From Sphaerotilus microaerophilus (GTDB lineage: Bacteria > Pseudomonadota > Gammaproteobacteria > Burkholderiales > Burkholderiaceae_C), in the NCBI RefSeq assembly GCF_023734135.1, contig NZ_AP025730.1:2294001-2358000 (forward strand): 64,000 bases of DNA, written 5' to 3'. The translations under genes and the position numbers were made by a program. This document shows, in pieces, positions 1-10,892 of the stretch. The notes beneath the pieces were generated by a model. That model searched no databases. It was not told the DNA's origin and saw nothing but the letters and a program-made list of their open reading frames with translations. The first letter of the stretch is position 1. Each line of letters begins with the position of its first letter.

Positions 1-1
1 C

Positions 2-1654
2 AGCGAGAAGCTGCAGGACCAGGCCTTCATCGACAAGTTCGTGCTCGGCATGGACCGGCGCACGATGCCCAAAGAACACGCGGGCGCGGAGAACTTCAAG
101 GACTACATCCTGGGCAAGACGGACGGCGTGCCCAAGACGGCCGAGTGGGCCGCGGCCATCTGTGGCGTGAGCGCGGCCGACATCCGCAAGCTCGCGCGCC
201 TGTACGCCACCACCAAGCCCGCGGCGCTGAAGGCCAGCTGGGCGCCGGGGCGGGCCAGCTACGGCGAGCAGTACAACCGCATGGCCGCGGCATTGCAGGC
301 CATGACCGGCAACATCGGCAAGCTCGGCGGCAGCGCCGAGGGGGTGGGCAAGGCCTGGCACTCCGAGTCGACCGCCTACCCCTACGACGACAACGCCAAC
401 ATCTGGTTCGGCTCGATCAAGTCCGACCGCTGGGCGCACTGCGTGCTGAACTACCCCAACGTCAAGCGCGAGGAGGTCGGCCTCTGGCCGCGCGACGACG
501 AGCTCGACGGCAGGATCCCCAACATCAAGGGCATCTTCTGGCAGGGCTCGGACTGGTTCAACCAGCTCACCAACATCAACAAGGAAATCGAGGCGATCCG
601 CAAGCTGGAGTTGGTGGTGTGCATGGACGCCACCATCACGCCCTCGGGCCTGTGGGCCGATGTGCTGCTGCCGATTGCCACGCACTTCGAGCGCCATGAC
701 GTGGCGCTGCCCTGGTACAAGGGCCACTACTACATCCACCGGCCCAAGGTCATCGAGCCGCTGGGCGAATCGAAGACCGACTTCCAGGTCTTCACCGAGC
801 TGGCCTACCGGCTCGAAGCACTGGCGCCCGGTGACGCCAAGCTCAAGGACTTCGGCCCGCGCTACAACCCGCGCGCCACCCGGGATTACTTCAAGAACGA
901 GGTGTCGGATCAGGTCGACGAGGCCTACCTCGTCGCCTGGTGGAAGAAGGTGCAGGACCACCAGGGCGTGACGATGAGCTGGGCCGACTTCAAGAAGCAC
1001 GGCGTCTACAAGTTCACCTTCAAGCAGCCGCTGGTGGCCTTCCGCGACCAGATCGAGAAGGGCGAGCCCTTCGAGACCGGCTCGGGCAAGATCGAGATCT
1101 TCAGCCCCTACCTGGCCGGCATCACCGACTGGACCAAGACGCAGTACGGCTACCCGATCCCGGCGATCCCGAAGTGGATCGAGCCCTTCGAGTCGCTCAA
1201 CCACCCGAAGGCGAAGCAGTTCCCCTTCCACCTGATCACGCCGCACCCGCGCGAGCGCACGCATTCGATCTATCACAACATTCCCTGGCTGCGCGAGACC
1301 TGCACCCAGGAAGTGACGATCAACGCCAGCGACGCCAAGCGCCTGGGCCTGCAGACCGGCGACACGGTGGAGGTCTTCAACGACCGCGGTCGCTGCGTCG
1401 TGCCGGTCTACGTGACCGAGCGCGTGCTGCCCGGCGTGGCGGTGCTCTACGAGGGCGCCTGGATGGACCGCGACGCCAACGGGGTGGACCGTGCCGGCAA
1501 CCCGGACTTCCTGACGCTGGACGAGCCCAGCCCCGCTGGCGCGTTTGCCTACAACACCATCCTGGTCGACATCCGCCGGACCGACTTGGCCCACAAGCCG
1601 GGCTGGGACCAGCTGGGCACCGCCCGTTCGGCCGTGTTCCGCCGCGACTACTGA
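2..1654 (+). CDS. Molybdopterin oxidoreductase catalytic subunit, DMSO reductase family (5' end outside window)
   Basis: About 550 residues of the C-terminal part of a DmsA-like molybdenum enzyme are visible; the reading frame is open from the window edge, so the N-terminal [4Fe-4S] domain and any Tat signal are not seen. The visible part includes a bis-MGD binding core with a DATITPSGLWADVLLP segment (the family's typical 'ADVVLP' loop) and the C-terminal MGD domain with LITPHPRERTHS, INASDAKRLGL.TGD and VEVFNDRGR. It sits directly before a DmsB-like ferredoxin and a TorD-type chaperone, the usual order for respiratory S-/N-oxide reductases. There is no membrane anchor (DmsC) gene downstream. 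The substrate cannot be read from this part; DMSO, TMAO, selenate, thiosulfate or chlorate-type relatives are all possible. Confidence 0.9.
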   Translation, partial: SEKLQDQAFIDKFVLGMDRRTMPKEHAGAENFKDYILGKTDGVPKTAEWAAAICGVSAADIRKLARLYATTKPAALKASWAPGRASYGEQYNRMAAALQAMTGNIGKLGGSAEGVGKAWHSESTAYPYDDNANIWFGSIKSDRWAHCVLNYPNVKREEVGLWPRDDELDGRIPNIKGIFWQGSDWFNQLTNINKEIEAIRKLELVVCMDATITPSGLWADVLLPIATHFERHDVALPWYKGHYYIHRPKVIEPLGESKTDFQVFTELAYRLEALAPGDAKLKDFGPRYNPRATRDYFKNEVSDQVDEAYLVAWWKKVQDHQGVTMSWADFKKHGVYKFTFKQPLVAFRDQIEKGEPFETGSGKIEIFSPYLAGITDWTKTQYGYPIPAIPKWIEPFESLNHPKAKQFPFHLITPHPRERTHSIYHNIPWLRETCTQEVTINASDAKRLGLQTGDTVEVFNDRGRCVVPVYVTERVLPGVAVLYEGAWMDRDANGVDRAGNPDFLTLDEPSPAGAFAYNTILVDIRRTDLAHKPGWDQLGTARSAVFRRDY

Positions 1655-1665
1655 GGTGACCGACC

Positions 1666-2352
1666 ATGGCTGAGAAGAAAGTCATCCGCAAGCTCGGCGC
1701 CGACGCCAAGGCCGCCGTGCCCGACGCCCAGGCGAGGCGCGACGCGACCACCTACGAGCCGGTGAAGCCGGCGATGCAGCTGGGCTTCGTGCACAACAAC
1801 GTCGACTGCATCGGCTGCCGCGCCTGCGAGATCGCCTGCAAGGACAAGAACGGACTGGCGCCGGGGCCGCGGTTCCGCCGCGTGATGTACGTGGAAGGCG
1901 GCAGCTTCCCGGACGTGTTTGCCTACAAGGTGAACATGAGCTGCAACCACTGCGCCGAGCCGGCCTGCCTGCCGACCTGCCCGACCGGCGCAATCTGGAA
2001 GCGCGCCGACAACGGCGTGGTGGACATCGACAGCAGCCTGTGCATCGGCTGCCGCCGCTGCGAGGCCGCCTGCCCCTACGGCGCGCCGCAGTACGACCCG
2101 AGCGACAACCTCGTCAAGAAGTGCAACCTCTGCATCGACGAGCTGCAGGCCGGCCGCAAGCCCTACTGCGTGATGGCCTGCATGATGCGGGTGCTCGACA
2201 TCGGCCCGATCGACCAGCTGCGCGCCGGGAAGCACCCGACCAAGGCGGTCGGCCCGAAGGACAAGGTCGTCCGCCAGGTGCGGCACATGGCCGACCCGGA
2301 GCTGACCAATCCGTCGATCGTCTTCGTCGCCCATCCGAAGGGGAAGGTGTGA
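1666..2352 (+). CDS. Four-cluster [4Fe-4S] ferredoxin subunit, DmsB-like
   Basis: The 228-residue protein has the four cysteine groups of the DmsB/NrfC/PhsB family: CIGCRACEIAC near residue 46, CNHCAEPACLPTCPTGAI, CIGCRRCEAACPYGAP and the closing CNLC...C..AC pair. It transfers electrons between the molybdenum subunit encoded 11 bp upstream and a quinol-side partner. No Tat or Sec signal is present, as usual for this subunit, which is exported with its catalytic partner. The next gene starts inside its stop codon (GTGA overlap), indicating translational coupling. Confidence 0.93.
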   Translation: MAEKKVIRKLGADAKAAVPDAQARRDATTYEPVKPAMQLGFVHNNVDCIGCRACEIACKDKNGLAPGPRFRRVMYVEGGSFPDVFAYKVNMSCNHCAEPACLPTCPTGAIWKRADNGVVDIDSSLCIGCRRCEAACPYGAPQYDPSDNLVKKCNLCIDELQAGRKPYCVMACMMRVLDIGPIDQLRAGKHPTKAVGPKDKVVRQVRHMADPELTNPSIVFVAHPKGKV

Positions 2353-3044
2353 ACGCGCCGCTACCCGACCCTGGCCAGTGCGCCTGGCGCGAAGCCGCCG
2401 AGGACCTGCGCACCCTCGCCTGGCTGCACGCCGCCGAGCGCAATGTGGCGACGTGGCGTGCCCTGCATCGCGCCGGCTTTCCGCTGGGGCTGACACTGGC
2501 CGCGCCGGGGGGCGGGGGCGTGCCAGGCCTCGCGCAGGCGCTGGCGCAGCTGCCCGGCCCGGTGGACGCCGTCGCGCAGCGTGCCGACGATGCGCTGGCC
2601 GCCGACTACGCGGACATCTACCTCACGCATGCGCTGAAGGCCTCGCCCTACGAGTCGGTCTGGCGCGACGAGGACCACCTGATGATGCAGGGGCCCACCT
2701 TTGCGGTGCGCGCGGTCTACCGGCGCCATGGCATAGCGGTGCCCGGCTGGCGCGCCATGCCCGACGACCACCTGGCGCACGAGCTGGATTTCATCGCCCA
2801 CCTGCTCGACCAGGGAGACGCGGCGGAGGCCCGGCAGTTCCTGGACCTGCACCTGCTCACCTGGCTGCCTGCCTTTGCCGGGCGTGTTGCCCAGCGCGCC
2901 CGCACGACCGTCTACGCCGGCCTCGCGACGCTGACGCTGGAGGCCTGCACCTGCCTGCGCGAGCGCCTGGGACCCCCTGCGCGGGCCGAAGAGGCTGTAG
3001 AAGCAGACCGTGACGAGTCGGGACTGGCCCAGGGTGGACGCTGA
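2349..3044 (+). CDS. TorD/DmsD-family molybdoenzyme assembly chaperone
   Basis: This 231-residue, all-helical protein starts at a GTG that overlaps the previous stop codon (GTGA). It carries the two family signatures: ASPYESVWRDEDHLMMQGP (linker region around residue 100) and MPDDHLAHELDFIAHL, the TorD E/D-x-D-H-x-x-x-E-L motif. Such chaperones bind the signal peptide or apo form of one molybdoenzyme and hold it until the cofactor is inserted. Its place as third gene of the operon suggests it serves the upstream catalytic subunit. A strong terminator follows about 60 bp downstream. Confidence 0.88.
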   Translation: MNAPLPDPGQCAWREAAEDLRTLAWLHAAERNVATWRALHRAGFPLGLTLAAPGGGGVPGLAQALAQLPGPVDAVAQRADDALAADYADIYLTHALKASPYESVWRDEDHLMMQGPTFAVRAVYRRHGIAVPGWRAMPDDHLAHELDFIAHLLDQGDAAEARQFLDLHLLTWLPAFAGRVAQRARTTVYAGLATLTLEACTCLRERLGPPARAEEAVEADRDESGLAQGGR

Positions 3045-3106
3045 AGCGCCGGCACAGAGGATGATGTTTGGATAGCGAGCGGGCGGCCAGGCTTTGCTCG
3101 CCTTGC

Positions 3107-3139
3107 GGGGCGCTGCCCACGGGCAGCGCCCCTTTTTTT
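3107..3139 (+). terminator. Rho-independent terminator of the molybdoenzyme operon
   Basis: A perfect GC-rich inverted repeat (GGGGCGCTGCCC at 3107-3118 and GGGCAGCGCCCC at 3121-3132) is followed by seven T residues at 3133-3139. It lies 62 bp after the chaperone stop codon and before the polyferredoxin gene, so it should separate the reductase operon from the ferredoxin/two-component genes or attenuate read-through. Confidence 0.88.
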
Positions 3140-3203
3140 CTTCCCGACCGGGCCGGCCCACCGGCGGTCGGTTCCCGAGGGACTTGTCCCACCGCCGAAG
3201 CGC

Positions 3204-4421
3204 ATGCTGCAGATCGACGCCTCCCGCTGTGTCCACCGCCTCGCGGCGCTGGCGCGTTGCGACGCCTGCGTGCGCACCTGCCCCGCGCAGGCCTGGTCGA
3301 TGGACGCCGACGGCCTGGGTTTCGACGCCGATCGCTGCGATGGCTGCGGTCTGTGCCTGCCAGCCTGCCCGACCGGCGCCCTGCGCCTGGAGCCTCCCGC
3401 CGCGCTGCCAGCGCCCCGGCCGGTGCGCCTGGCCCATGGCGGGCTGGCCCCGAGCGGGCTGGCCAATAGCGAGTTGGCCATGCCGCTGGCCTGCGAGCGG
3501 GTGGCGGCCGTGCCCGGTGACCCCCACGTGCGGCCCTGCGTGCACGCGGTGGACGAGGCGGAACTGCTCGCGTGGCAGGCCGCGGGCGTGCGCTGCCTGC
3601 AGGTGGCCACCGGGGACTGCCAGCGGTGTCCGCGCGCGCAGGGCCTGGCGCCCGCTGCGCTGCTGCCCGCACGCCTGGCCCGCGTGGATGCGGCGCTGCG
3701 CCTGCGCTCGGCACCCGGCCTGCGTCTGCAGCGGCTGGCTGCCTGGCACCGCACCCCGCCGGCCGACGCTGTTGCCGCGACCGGGGAGGGCCATCGCCGC
3801 CAGACGCCGCCACCCGCCACCCCGCCCGGCAACGCCCTGCCCGTCAACGCCCGGCGGGCCCTGCTCGGGCTGCGCCGTCGTGCACCGGAGGTGGATCCGC
3901 CCGGGCTGCCGTCGGGGCCACTGGCCGTGGCCCCGCGGTTGCAGGCGATGCGGCGCCTGCAGGCCCTGGGCGCCGGGCCGGCGCTGTGGGGCGTGGTGCT
4001 GCAGCCGCAGCGCTGTGATGCCTGCGGCGCCTGCGCGCGGCTGTGTCCCAGCGGGGCGATCCACCTGCTCGGCCCGGCCGCTCGGCCCGATGCGCTGCAG
4101 GTGACGCTGGCGCAGTGCAGCGGCTGCCAGCTCTGCGTGGACGTTTGCGCACCCGCTGCGTTGAAACCGGCCGCGCCGAACAGCCAGCCGGCCGGTGAGC
4201 GCCGGCTCAAATTGATGGCCATCAAGTGCCCCGGTTGTGGCAAGGCCTATCGTGCGGTGGTGGCCGGCGTCACCCTCCCGGTGCCGGTCTGCCCGGCCTG
4301 CCGTTCTGCTGCCGCGCGGCGGGGCGACCGGGTGCGGCAGCACGAGCCGACCCCACCTGTCGACGTTCCCACCAACGTTCTCACCAACGTTCCCGCCAAC
4401 GACCTGCCCGCCGCGTCCTGA
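3204..4421 (+). CDS. Multi-cluster 4Fe-4S protein of unknown partner
   Basis: The 405-residue protein has an N-terminal ferredoxin pair (CDACVRTCPAQAW and CDGCGLCLPACPTGAL, residues about 24-60), a long Pro/Ala/Arg-rich middle with a CQRC motif, a second ferredoxin pair (CDACGACARLCPSGAI and CSGCQLCVDVCAPAAL, about residues 271-320), and a C-terminal CPGCGKAYR...CPAC zinc-ribbon-like element. It has no membrane segments or export signal, so it is likely a cytoplasmic electron carrier. It may be the route linking the reductase to a donor, in place of a DmsC anchor. The tail contains a short VPTN-VLTN-VPAN repeat. It lies after a terminator and directly before the sensor kinase. The start ATG is the first after the terminator; no close family is recognised. 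Confidence 0.75.
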   Translation: MLQIDASRCVHRLAALARCDACVRTCPAQAWSMDADGLGFDADRCDGCGLCLPACPTGALRLEPPAALPAPRPVRLAHGGLAPSGLANSELAMPLACERVAAVPGDPHVRPCVHAVDEAELLAWQAAGVRCLQVATGDCQRCPRAQGLAPAALLPARLARVDAALRLRSAPGLRLQRLAAWHRTPPADAVAATGEGHRRQTPPPATPPGNALPVNARRALLGLRRRAPEVDPPGLPSGPLAVAPRLQAMRRLQALGAGPALWGVVLQPQRCDACGACARLCPSGAIHLLGPAARPDALQVTLAQCSGCQLCVDVCAPAALKPAAPNSQPAGERRLKLMAIKCPGCGKAYRAVVAGVTLPVPVCPACRSAAARRGDRVRQHEPTPPVDVPTNVLTNVPANDLPAAS

Positions 4422-4422
4422 C

Positions 4423-6383
4423 TTGAGTCTGTCCACCTCGCTCGCACGCCGCCTCGCGCTCAAACTCACGCTGGCCTTCGTCGCGGTCGCGGCCGGCCTG
4501 CTGGCGGCCTCGATCTGGACTGGTCGCCTCGCCCTGCAGCGCGAGCACGAGGCCGCCTCTCTGCGCATGGCCGCGCTTTTCGAGGCCAGCCTGCACAACG
4601 CCATGCTCAAGCGCGATCTGCCCGGGCTGGAGAGCCTGCTGGAGCGCACCGGCAGCCTGCCCGGTCTGCAGGCGGCGGCGCTGCTGGAGCCGGGCGGCGA
4701 GGTGCGCTTCGCCTCCGCGCGGGCCCGCCTGCATGCCCGCGAGGCCGATGCGCTGGCCGGCCTGTGCATCCACGCGGCCTGTGGCGCACTGTCGGCGCCG
4801 CGCCTGGCCTGGCGTGAGCAGGACGGCACCCAGGCGCTGCGCGTGACCTACCCGGTGCGCAACCAGCCACGCTGCGGCGGCTGCCACGGTCCGGTGGCCG
4901 CCAAGCCGGTCAACGGCGTGCTGCTGCTGGACTTCCTGCCGATGGCCGCCGAGCAGACGGCCCGGCAGCGCGCCGGCACCTGGCTGCTGCCGGTCAGCCT
5001 GGCGGCGCTGGCGCTGCTGGGCCTGGCGACCGCCTGGGTGCTGCGCCGCGAGGTGCTGCAGCCGGTGTCGGCGCTCGCGACGCTGGCCGGCCGCTATGCG
5101 CAGGGCGACCTGAGCGCGCGCAGCGCTGTGGCGGGGCAGGACGAGCTGGCCTGGTTGGCGCGGGGCTTCGACCACATGGCGGCTCAGCTGCAGGCCCAGA
5201 TGGCCGAGGTGTCGGCCCAGGGCGACTTCCTGCAGGCGCTGGTGGACGCCTCGCCCGACCCCATGGTGGTGCTGGCCGACGACCACCGCATCGTGCTGGC
5301 CAACGTGGCCTACGCCTTGCTGCTGGGCCGCCGCGCCGAGGAGGTGATCGGCCAGCCCTGCCACCGAATCAGCCGCAGTCAGGCCGACCCCTGTCCCGCG
5401 ACCTTGCTGCAGTGCCCGCTGGCGCAGTGCCGCAGTCACCGGGCCGCTGGCGAGGCGCCGCCACCGCTGCGCACCGTGATGAGCTTCCGCCATGCCGACG
5501 GCCGGCCGATCGACGTCGAGGTGCACGCCGCCGCGCTCACTGGCCGACACGGCGAGCCGCTGGTGGTCGAGCTGATCCGCCCACTGGAGGACCAGGTGCG
5601 TGCCTCGCAGGAGCAGCGCCTGTCGGCCATCGGCCTGCTGGCCAACGGCGTGGCGCACGAGATCCACAACCCGCTGGCGTCGATCCGGCTGGCGCTGCAG
5701 TCCTCGCTGCGCGGCCTGGCCGACGAGTCGATCGAGCGCGAGGAGCTGATCGAGTACCTGCGCCTAGTGGACGACCAGATCGACCGCTGCGTTTCCATCA
5801 CCCAGCGCCTGCTGCGCCTGAGCGAGCCCTCGGCCGAACTGGCCCAGCCGGTGGCGGTGCGTGCCGCGGTGGACGACGTGCTCGCGCTGCTGGCCGAGGA
5901 GATGCACCGCGCCGGCGTGCGCTGCGAGCTGCAGATCGAGCCACCGGCTGCGCGGGTGCTGATGGACGAGGGCGAGCTGCGCCAGGTGGTGGTCAACCTG
6001 GTGCAGAACGCCGTGCGGGCCATGCCCGGTGGTGGCCTGCTGCGCATTGAGGGTGAGCGCATGGATGGCGAGCGCGTTGAGGGCGCGATGCTGCGCCTGG
6101 CCGTCACCGACACCGGCGTGGGCATCCCGCCGGAGCAGTTGCCGCTGATCTTCCTGCCGTTCTACAGCCGCCGTGCCGACGGCCGGCGTGGCACCGGGCT
6201 GGGGCTGGCGATCTGCAAGGGCCTGGTCGAGCAGCGCGGCGGGGCGATCCGCGCCAGCAGCCGGCCGGGCGAGGGCAGCCGCTTCGAGGTCGACCTGCCC
6301 GATGCAGACGCCGGCGGCAGCCCGCCCGGCGAGCGCAGCGAGTCCGGTGAGCCGGGCGGGACTGGTTTCACGGAGGGCGCGTC

Positions 6384-6387
<4 letters not shown>
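4423..6387 (+). CDS. Membrane sensor histidine kinase with periplasmic CxxCH haem motif
   Basis: Domain order: TM1 (about residues 14-32), a periplasmic domain of about 150 residues ending in RCGGCHGP (CxxCH at residues 151-155), TM2 (about 187-207), HAMP, a PAS domain with three extra cysteines (DPCPATLLQCPLAQC), an H-box with GVAHEIHNP (phospho-acceptor His about 412), and an HATPase domain (NLVQNAV, DTGVGIP, GTGLGLAI). The CxxCH suggests covalent haem c in the sensor, which would fit redox or gas sensing for an anaerobic reductase. The start is uncertain: TTG 4423, just after the polyferredoxin stop, gives a sensible N-terminus; upstream in-frame ATGs would overlap the previous gene heavily. 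The 3' end overlaps the response regulator (ATGA). Confidence 0.85.
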
Positions 6388-7726
<1,339 letters not shown>

Positions 7727-7742
<16 letters not shown>

Positions 7743-8332
7743 GCTGCGCCCTGGCTGGCGAGGAGCGGCGCGATGGCGGCGAGCGCCAGCAGGGCGGTCA
7801 GTGCCAGCAGGCCGCCCAGCAGGCGCAGCTGCTTGCCCAGCCGCGCCCGGTCGGCTCGCTGGGCCTCCAGCAGGTCGTCCAGGCGCGTCTCGATGGCCTT
7901 CAGCGCCTCCTGCATTCGGGCCTGCCGTTCGCCCTGGCGGTCGATGCGCTCCAGCGCCGCGTCCAGCCGCTCGGCCAGGCCACGCAGGCGGCCCACGGCG
8001 AGCCGGTCGGCGTCCTGCAAGCGGGCGGTTTCGGCTTCGAGCTTCAGGGTGAGCTGGGTGGCGCCGGTGAGCAGCGCCGCGGCCTGCTCGCCCCGCTCGC
8101 TGCGCTCGGCGTCGACGGCCCGGCCTAGCCGCTCCAGCCGCAGCTCATGGGCATCACCTACAGCGCGAAAACGCTCGCAGGCCACGTCGAGCCGGTCCAT
8201 CGAGACATCCAGCGCATGCTGGACCTGGCGGATCAGGTCGGACGCCGCGACCGCGGGCTGGGTGCTGCGCTGCCGGGCAGCAGGGGCATCGTCGAGGAGG
8301 TCACCGGAGACGCGCATGGGTCGGGCTCGCAT
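7727..8332 (-). CDS. Hypothetical coiled-coil protein with C-terminal membrane anchor
   Basis: This 201-residue protein is mostly long Arg/Glu/Ala-rich helix (about residues 30-165, likely coiled coil) followed by one hydrophobic C-terminal segment (LLGGLLALTALLALAAIAP). It is therefore predicted to be tail-anchored in the inner membrane with the coiled coil in the cytoplasm. It converges on the response regulator gene, with a 16-bp overlap of the 3' ends. No family is recognised. A second Met at residue 6 could be the true start. Confidence 0.6.
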
Positions 8333-8408
8333 GAGGGGAAGACGCGAGCAACATCGGCCGCCGCCGCGAAAACCTGAGGGGCCGGGCGCCCCTCCCGACC
8401 CACGCCGT

Positions 8409-9740
8409 TCAGGGCCGGCCGATGGCGAGGTACTCGATGCCGAAGGTGCGGATGAGCTCGGGCTCGTAGAGATTGCGCCCGTCGAAGACGCGTTTGTCTT
8501 TCAGGCAGTCGCGCAGGGTGTCGAAGTCCGGCGTGCGGAACTCCTTCCACTCGGTGACGATGAGCAGCGCATCGGCGCCTTCGAGCGCCTGCTTCTGGTG
8601 CTCGGCGTAGCTCAGGCCGGCCCAGTCCGGGCCCTGCATCACCCGCTGCGCTTCCTCGCGCGCCACCGGGTCGTAGGCCTGGACCCTGGCGCCGCGCTTC
8701 AGGAGCTCTTCGATGATCACGCGGCTGGGCGCTTCGCGCATGTCGTCGGTGTTGGGCTTGAAGGCCAGGCCCCACATCGCGAAGGTTCGGCCGCCCAGGT
8801 CCTCGCCATAGGCCTTGACGACCTTGTTCACCAGCACGAGCTTCTGCTCGTCGTTGACCTGCTCGACCGCGTCGAGCAACTGGGTCGGCACCCCGTACTC
8901 GGCGGCGGTGCGCGCCAGCGCCTTGACGTCCTTGGGGAAGCAGCTGCCGCCGTAGCCGGTGCCGGCGTAGAGGAAGTGCGTGCCGATACGCGGGTCGCTG
9001 CCGATGCCCACGCGCACCGCCTCGATGTCCGCCCCCACCCGCTCGGCCAGGCGTGACAGCTCGTTCATGAAGCTGATGCGCGTGGCCAGCATCGCGTTGG
9101 CGGCGTACTTGGTGAACTCCGCGCTGCGGATGTCCATCACCAGCATGCGGTCGCGGTTGCGGATGAAGGGCTGGTACAGCGCGCGCATGAGCAGGATGGC
9201 CTGCTCGTCGTCGGCGCCGATCACCACCCGGTCAGGCCGGGCAAAGTCCTGCACCGCCGCACCTTCCTTGAGGAACTCGGGGTTGGAGCAGACCGCGAAC
9301 TTCAGGTCCGTCATGCCGCGCCTGGCCAGCTCGTCGGTGATCGCGGCCTTGACCTTGTCGGCGGTGCCCACCGGCACGGTGGACTTGTCGACCACGACCT
9401 TGTAGTCGGTCATCAGGCGGCCGATGTTGCGCGCCGCGGCGATGACGTACTGCAGGTCGGCCGAGCCGTCCTCGTCGGGCGGGGTGCCCACGGCGATGAA
9501 CTGGATGGTGCCGTGCGCGACCGAGCGGGCGATGTCAGTGGTGAACTCCAGCCGCCCGGCGGTGCGGTTGCGCTGCACGATCTCCAGCAGCCCGGGCTCG
9601 TGGATGGGGATGCCGCCTTCTTCCAGGATGCGGATCTTGGCTGGGTCCAGGTCCAGGCAGAGCACGTGGTTGCCCATTTCGGCCAGGCAGGCGCCTGTGA
9701 CCAGACCGACGTAGCCGGTGCCGATGACGGTGATTTTCAT
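8409..9740 (-). CDS. ugd: UDP-glucose 6-dehydrogenase
   Basis: The 443-residue enzyme oxidises UDP-glucose twice with NAD+ to UDP-glucuronate for exopolysaccharide or LPS sugars. Visible features are the N-terminal Rossmann motif GTGYVGL (residues 7-13), [11 protein letters not shown], the STVPVGT strand, the central [12 protein letters not shown] helix, the catalytic Cys in GGSCFPKD (Cys267) and the C-terminal [18 protein letters not shown]-binding part. The chosen ATG (MKITVIG) has an AGAGGAA ribosome-binding site; a longer in-frame extension of 12 residues lacks one. Length is typical of the bacterial family. Confidence 0.96.
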   Translation of the reverse strand: MKITVIGTGYVGLVTGACLAEMGNHVLCLDLDPAKIRILEEGGIPIHEPGLLEIVQRNRTAGRLEFTTDIARSVAHGTIQFIAVGTPPDEDGSADLQYVIAAARNIGRLMTDYKVVVDKSTVPVGTADKVKAAITDELARRGMTDLKFAVCSNPEFLKEGAAVQDFARPDRVVIGADDEQAILLMRALYQPFIRNRDRMLVMDIRSAEFTKYAANAMLATRISFMNELSRLAERVGADIEAVRVGIGSDPRIGTHFLYAGTGYGGSCFPKDVKALARTAAEYGVPTQLLDAVEQVNDEQKLVLVNKVVKAYGEDLGGRTFAMWGLAFKPNTDDMREAPSRVIIEELLKRGARVQAYDPVAREEAQRVMQGPDWAGLSYAEHQKQALEGADALLIVTEWKEFRTPDFDTLRDCLKDKRVFDGRNLYEPELIRTFGIEYLAIGRP

Positions 9741-9942
9741 TCTTGGGGTTCCTCTGTAGTTGCGTAGGCGTGCCACCCATGGGGCAGCCGATTGGCGAAA
9801 TTATCGGATCTGCAGGGTCTGCACCGGTGCCACGGCAGTGCGTCTTACGCGGCATAGGTCACTCTGGACTCCCACTTGTGGGGGAGCGTGGATTTGCCAT
9901 GTTGGCGGCACGATGGTTGGCCGATCACAACGGGGATGAAGG

Positions 9943-10860
9943 ATGACAGCGTTGCATGACAGTTCCGAGCACGGTCTACCCCACCTGGGCAGGCAGCGCC
10001 GCCGCCTGTGTTGCGCAGCCGCACTTTTTGGGTGCCTTTGGCGCGAGGGCAGGGCGGCAGGTAGGGCGATCGCCGCGGTGCAGGGGGCACCGGCGCTGCT
10101 GCTGGCCAGCGATTGGGTGCCAGGCCGCAGCCCGGCCGGCTTCCTGGTCGCCGAAAAGTTCGACGGCGTGCGGGCCTTCTGGGACGGCCGGCAGTTGCGC
10201 ACGCGCAGCGGGCAGGTGCTCGGGGCGCCGGCCTGGTTCCTGGAGCGCCTGCCTGCGGACCAGCCGCTGGACGGTGAGTTGTGGCTGGGGCATGGCCGTT
10301 TCGACGACACCTCGGCGCTGCTGCGCCGCCAGCGGGTGGACGACGCGGCGTGGCGCACGCTGCGCTACCAGCTGTTCGAGCTGCCCGATGCGCCGGGCCC
10401 GTTCGCCGAACGGGCCGAGTTGCTGCGCGCGCTGGTGCAGCGCCTGGGCTGGGCGCAGCTGCAGGCGGCGGAACAGCGGCGCATTGGCGATGCGGCGGCA
10501 CTGCAGGCGCGCCTGGCCGAGGTGGTTCAGGCCGGAGGAGAGGGGCTGATGCTGCACCGGGCCGACGCCCCTTATGTGACGGGGCGCTCCGAGCTGCTCT
10601 ACAAGCTCAAGCCGCAGCAGGACGCCGAGGCGACGGTGGTTGGCTACACCGCGGGGCGGGGGCGGCATGCCGGGCGCGTCGGCGCGCTGCGTGTGCGTGA
10701 CGACACAGGCCGCGAGTTCCTGCTCGGCTCGGGCCTGAGCGACGCGCAACGCGAGGATCCACCGCCGGTTGGCGCCCTGGTGACCTACACCCACCGCGGC
10801 GAGACGAGCCGCGGCCTGCCGCGCTTCGCCACCTTCCTGCGTGTGCGTGACGAGCCCTGA
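9943..10860 (+). CDS. ligE: Minimal ATP-dependent DNA ligase, LigE-type
   Basis: This 305-residue protein has a nucleotidyltransferase domain with motif I EKFDGVR (adenylated Lys about 72), motif III LDGELW, motif IV GGEGLMLHR and motif V LYKLKP, followed by a short OB-fold. No N-terminal DNA-binding domain is present, as in the LigE group of small ligases. The N-terminus is Arg-rich and then hydrophobic (RQRRRLCCAAALFG), resembling the export signal reported for LigE proteins, so a periplasmic role in handling incoming DNA is possible. It diverges from ugd across a 202-bp gap. Confidence 0.82.
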   Translation: MTALHDSSEHGLPHLGRQRRRLCCAAALFGCLWREGRAAGRAIAAVQGAPALLLASDWVPGRSPAGFLVAEKFDGVRAFWDGRQLRTRSGQVLGAPAWFLERLPADQPLDGELWLGHGRFDDTSALLRRQRVDDAAWRTLRYQLFELPDAPGPFAERAELLRALVQRLGWAQLQAAEQRRIGDAAALQARLAEVVQAGGEGLMLHRADAPYVTGRSELLYKLKPQQDAEATVVGYTAGRGRHAGRVGALRVRDDTGREFLLGSGLSDAQREDPPPVGALVTYTHRGETSRGLPRFATFLRVRDEP

Positions 10861-10892
10861 CGCAGCTGGCCGATGCGCGGCCGGACTGCGGT

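Noticed and set aside
8340..8408. Terminator after ugd (GGGGCCGGGCGCCCC)
   Set aside because: Hairpin possible, but no T tract follows on the minus strand, so it is not called.
9905..9930. Sigma-54-like site (GGCACG-N4-TTGG) upstream of ligE
   Set aside because: The essential -12 GC is replaced by GG and nothing suggests sigma-54 control of a ligase.
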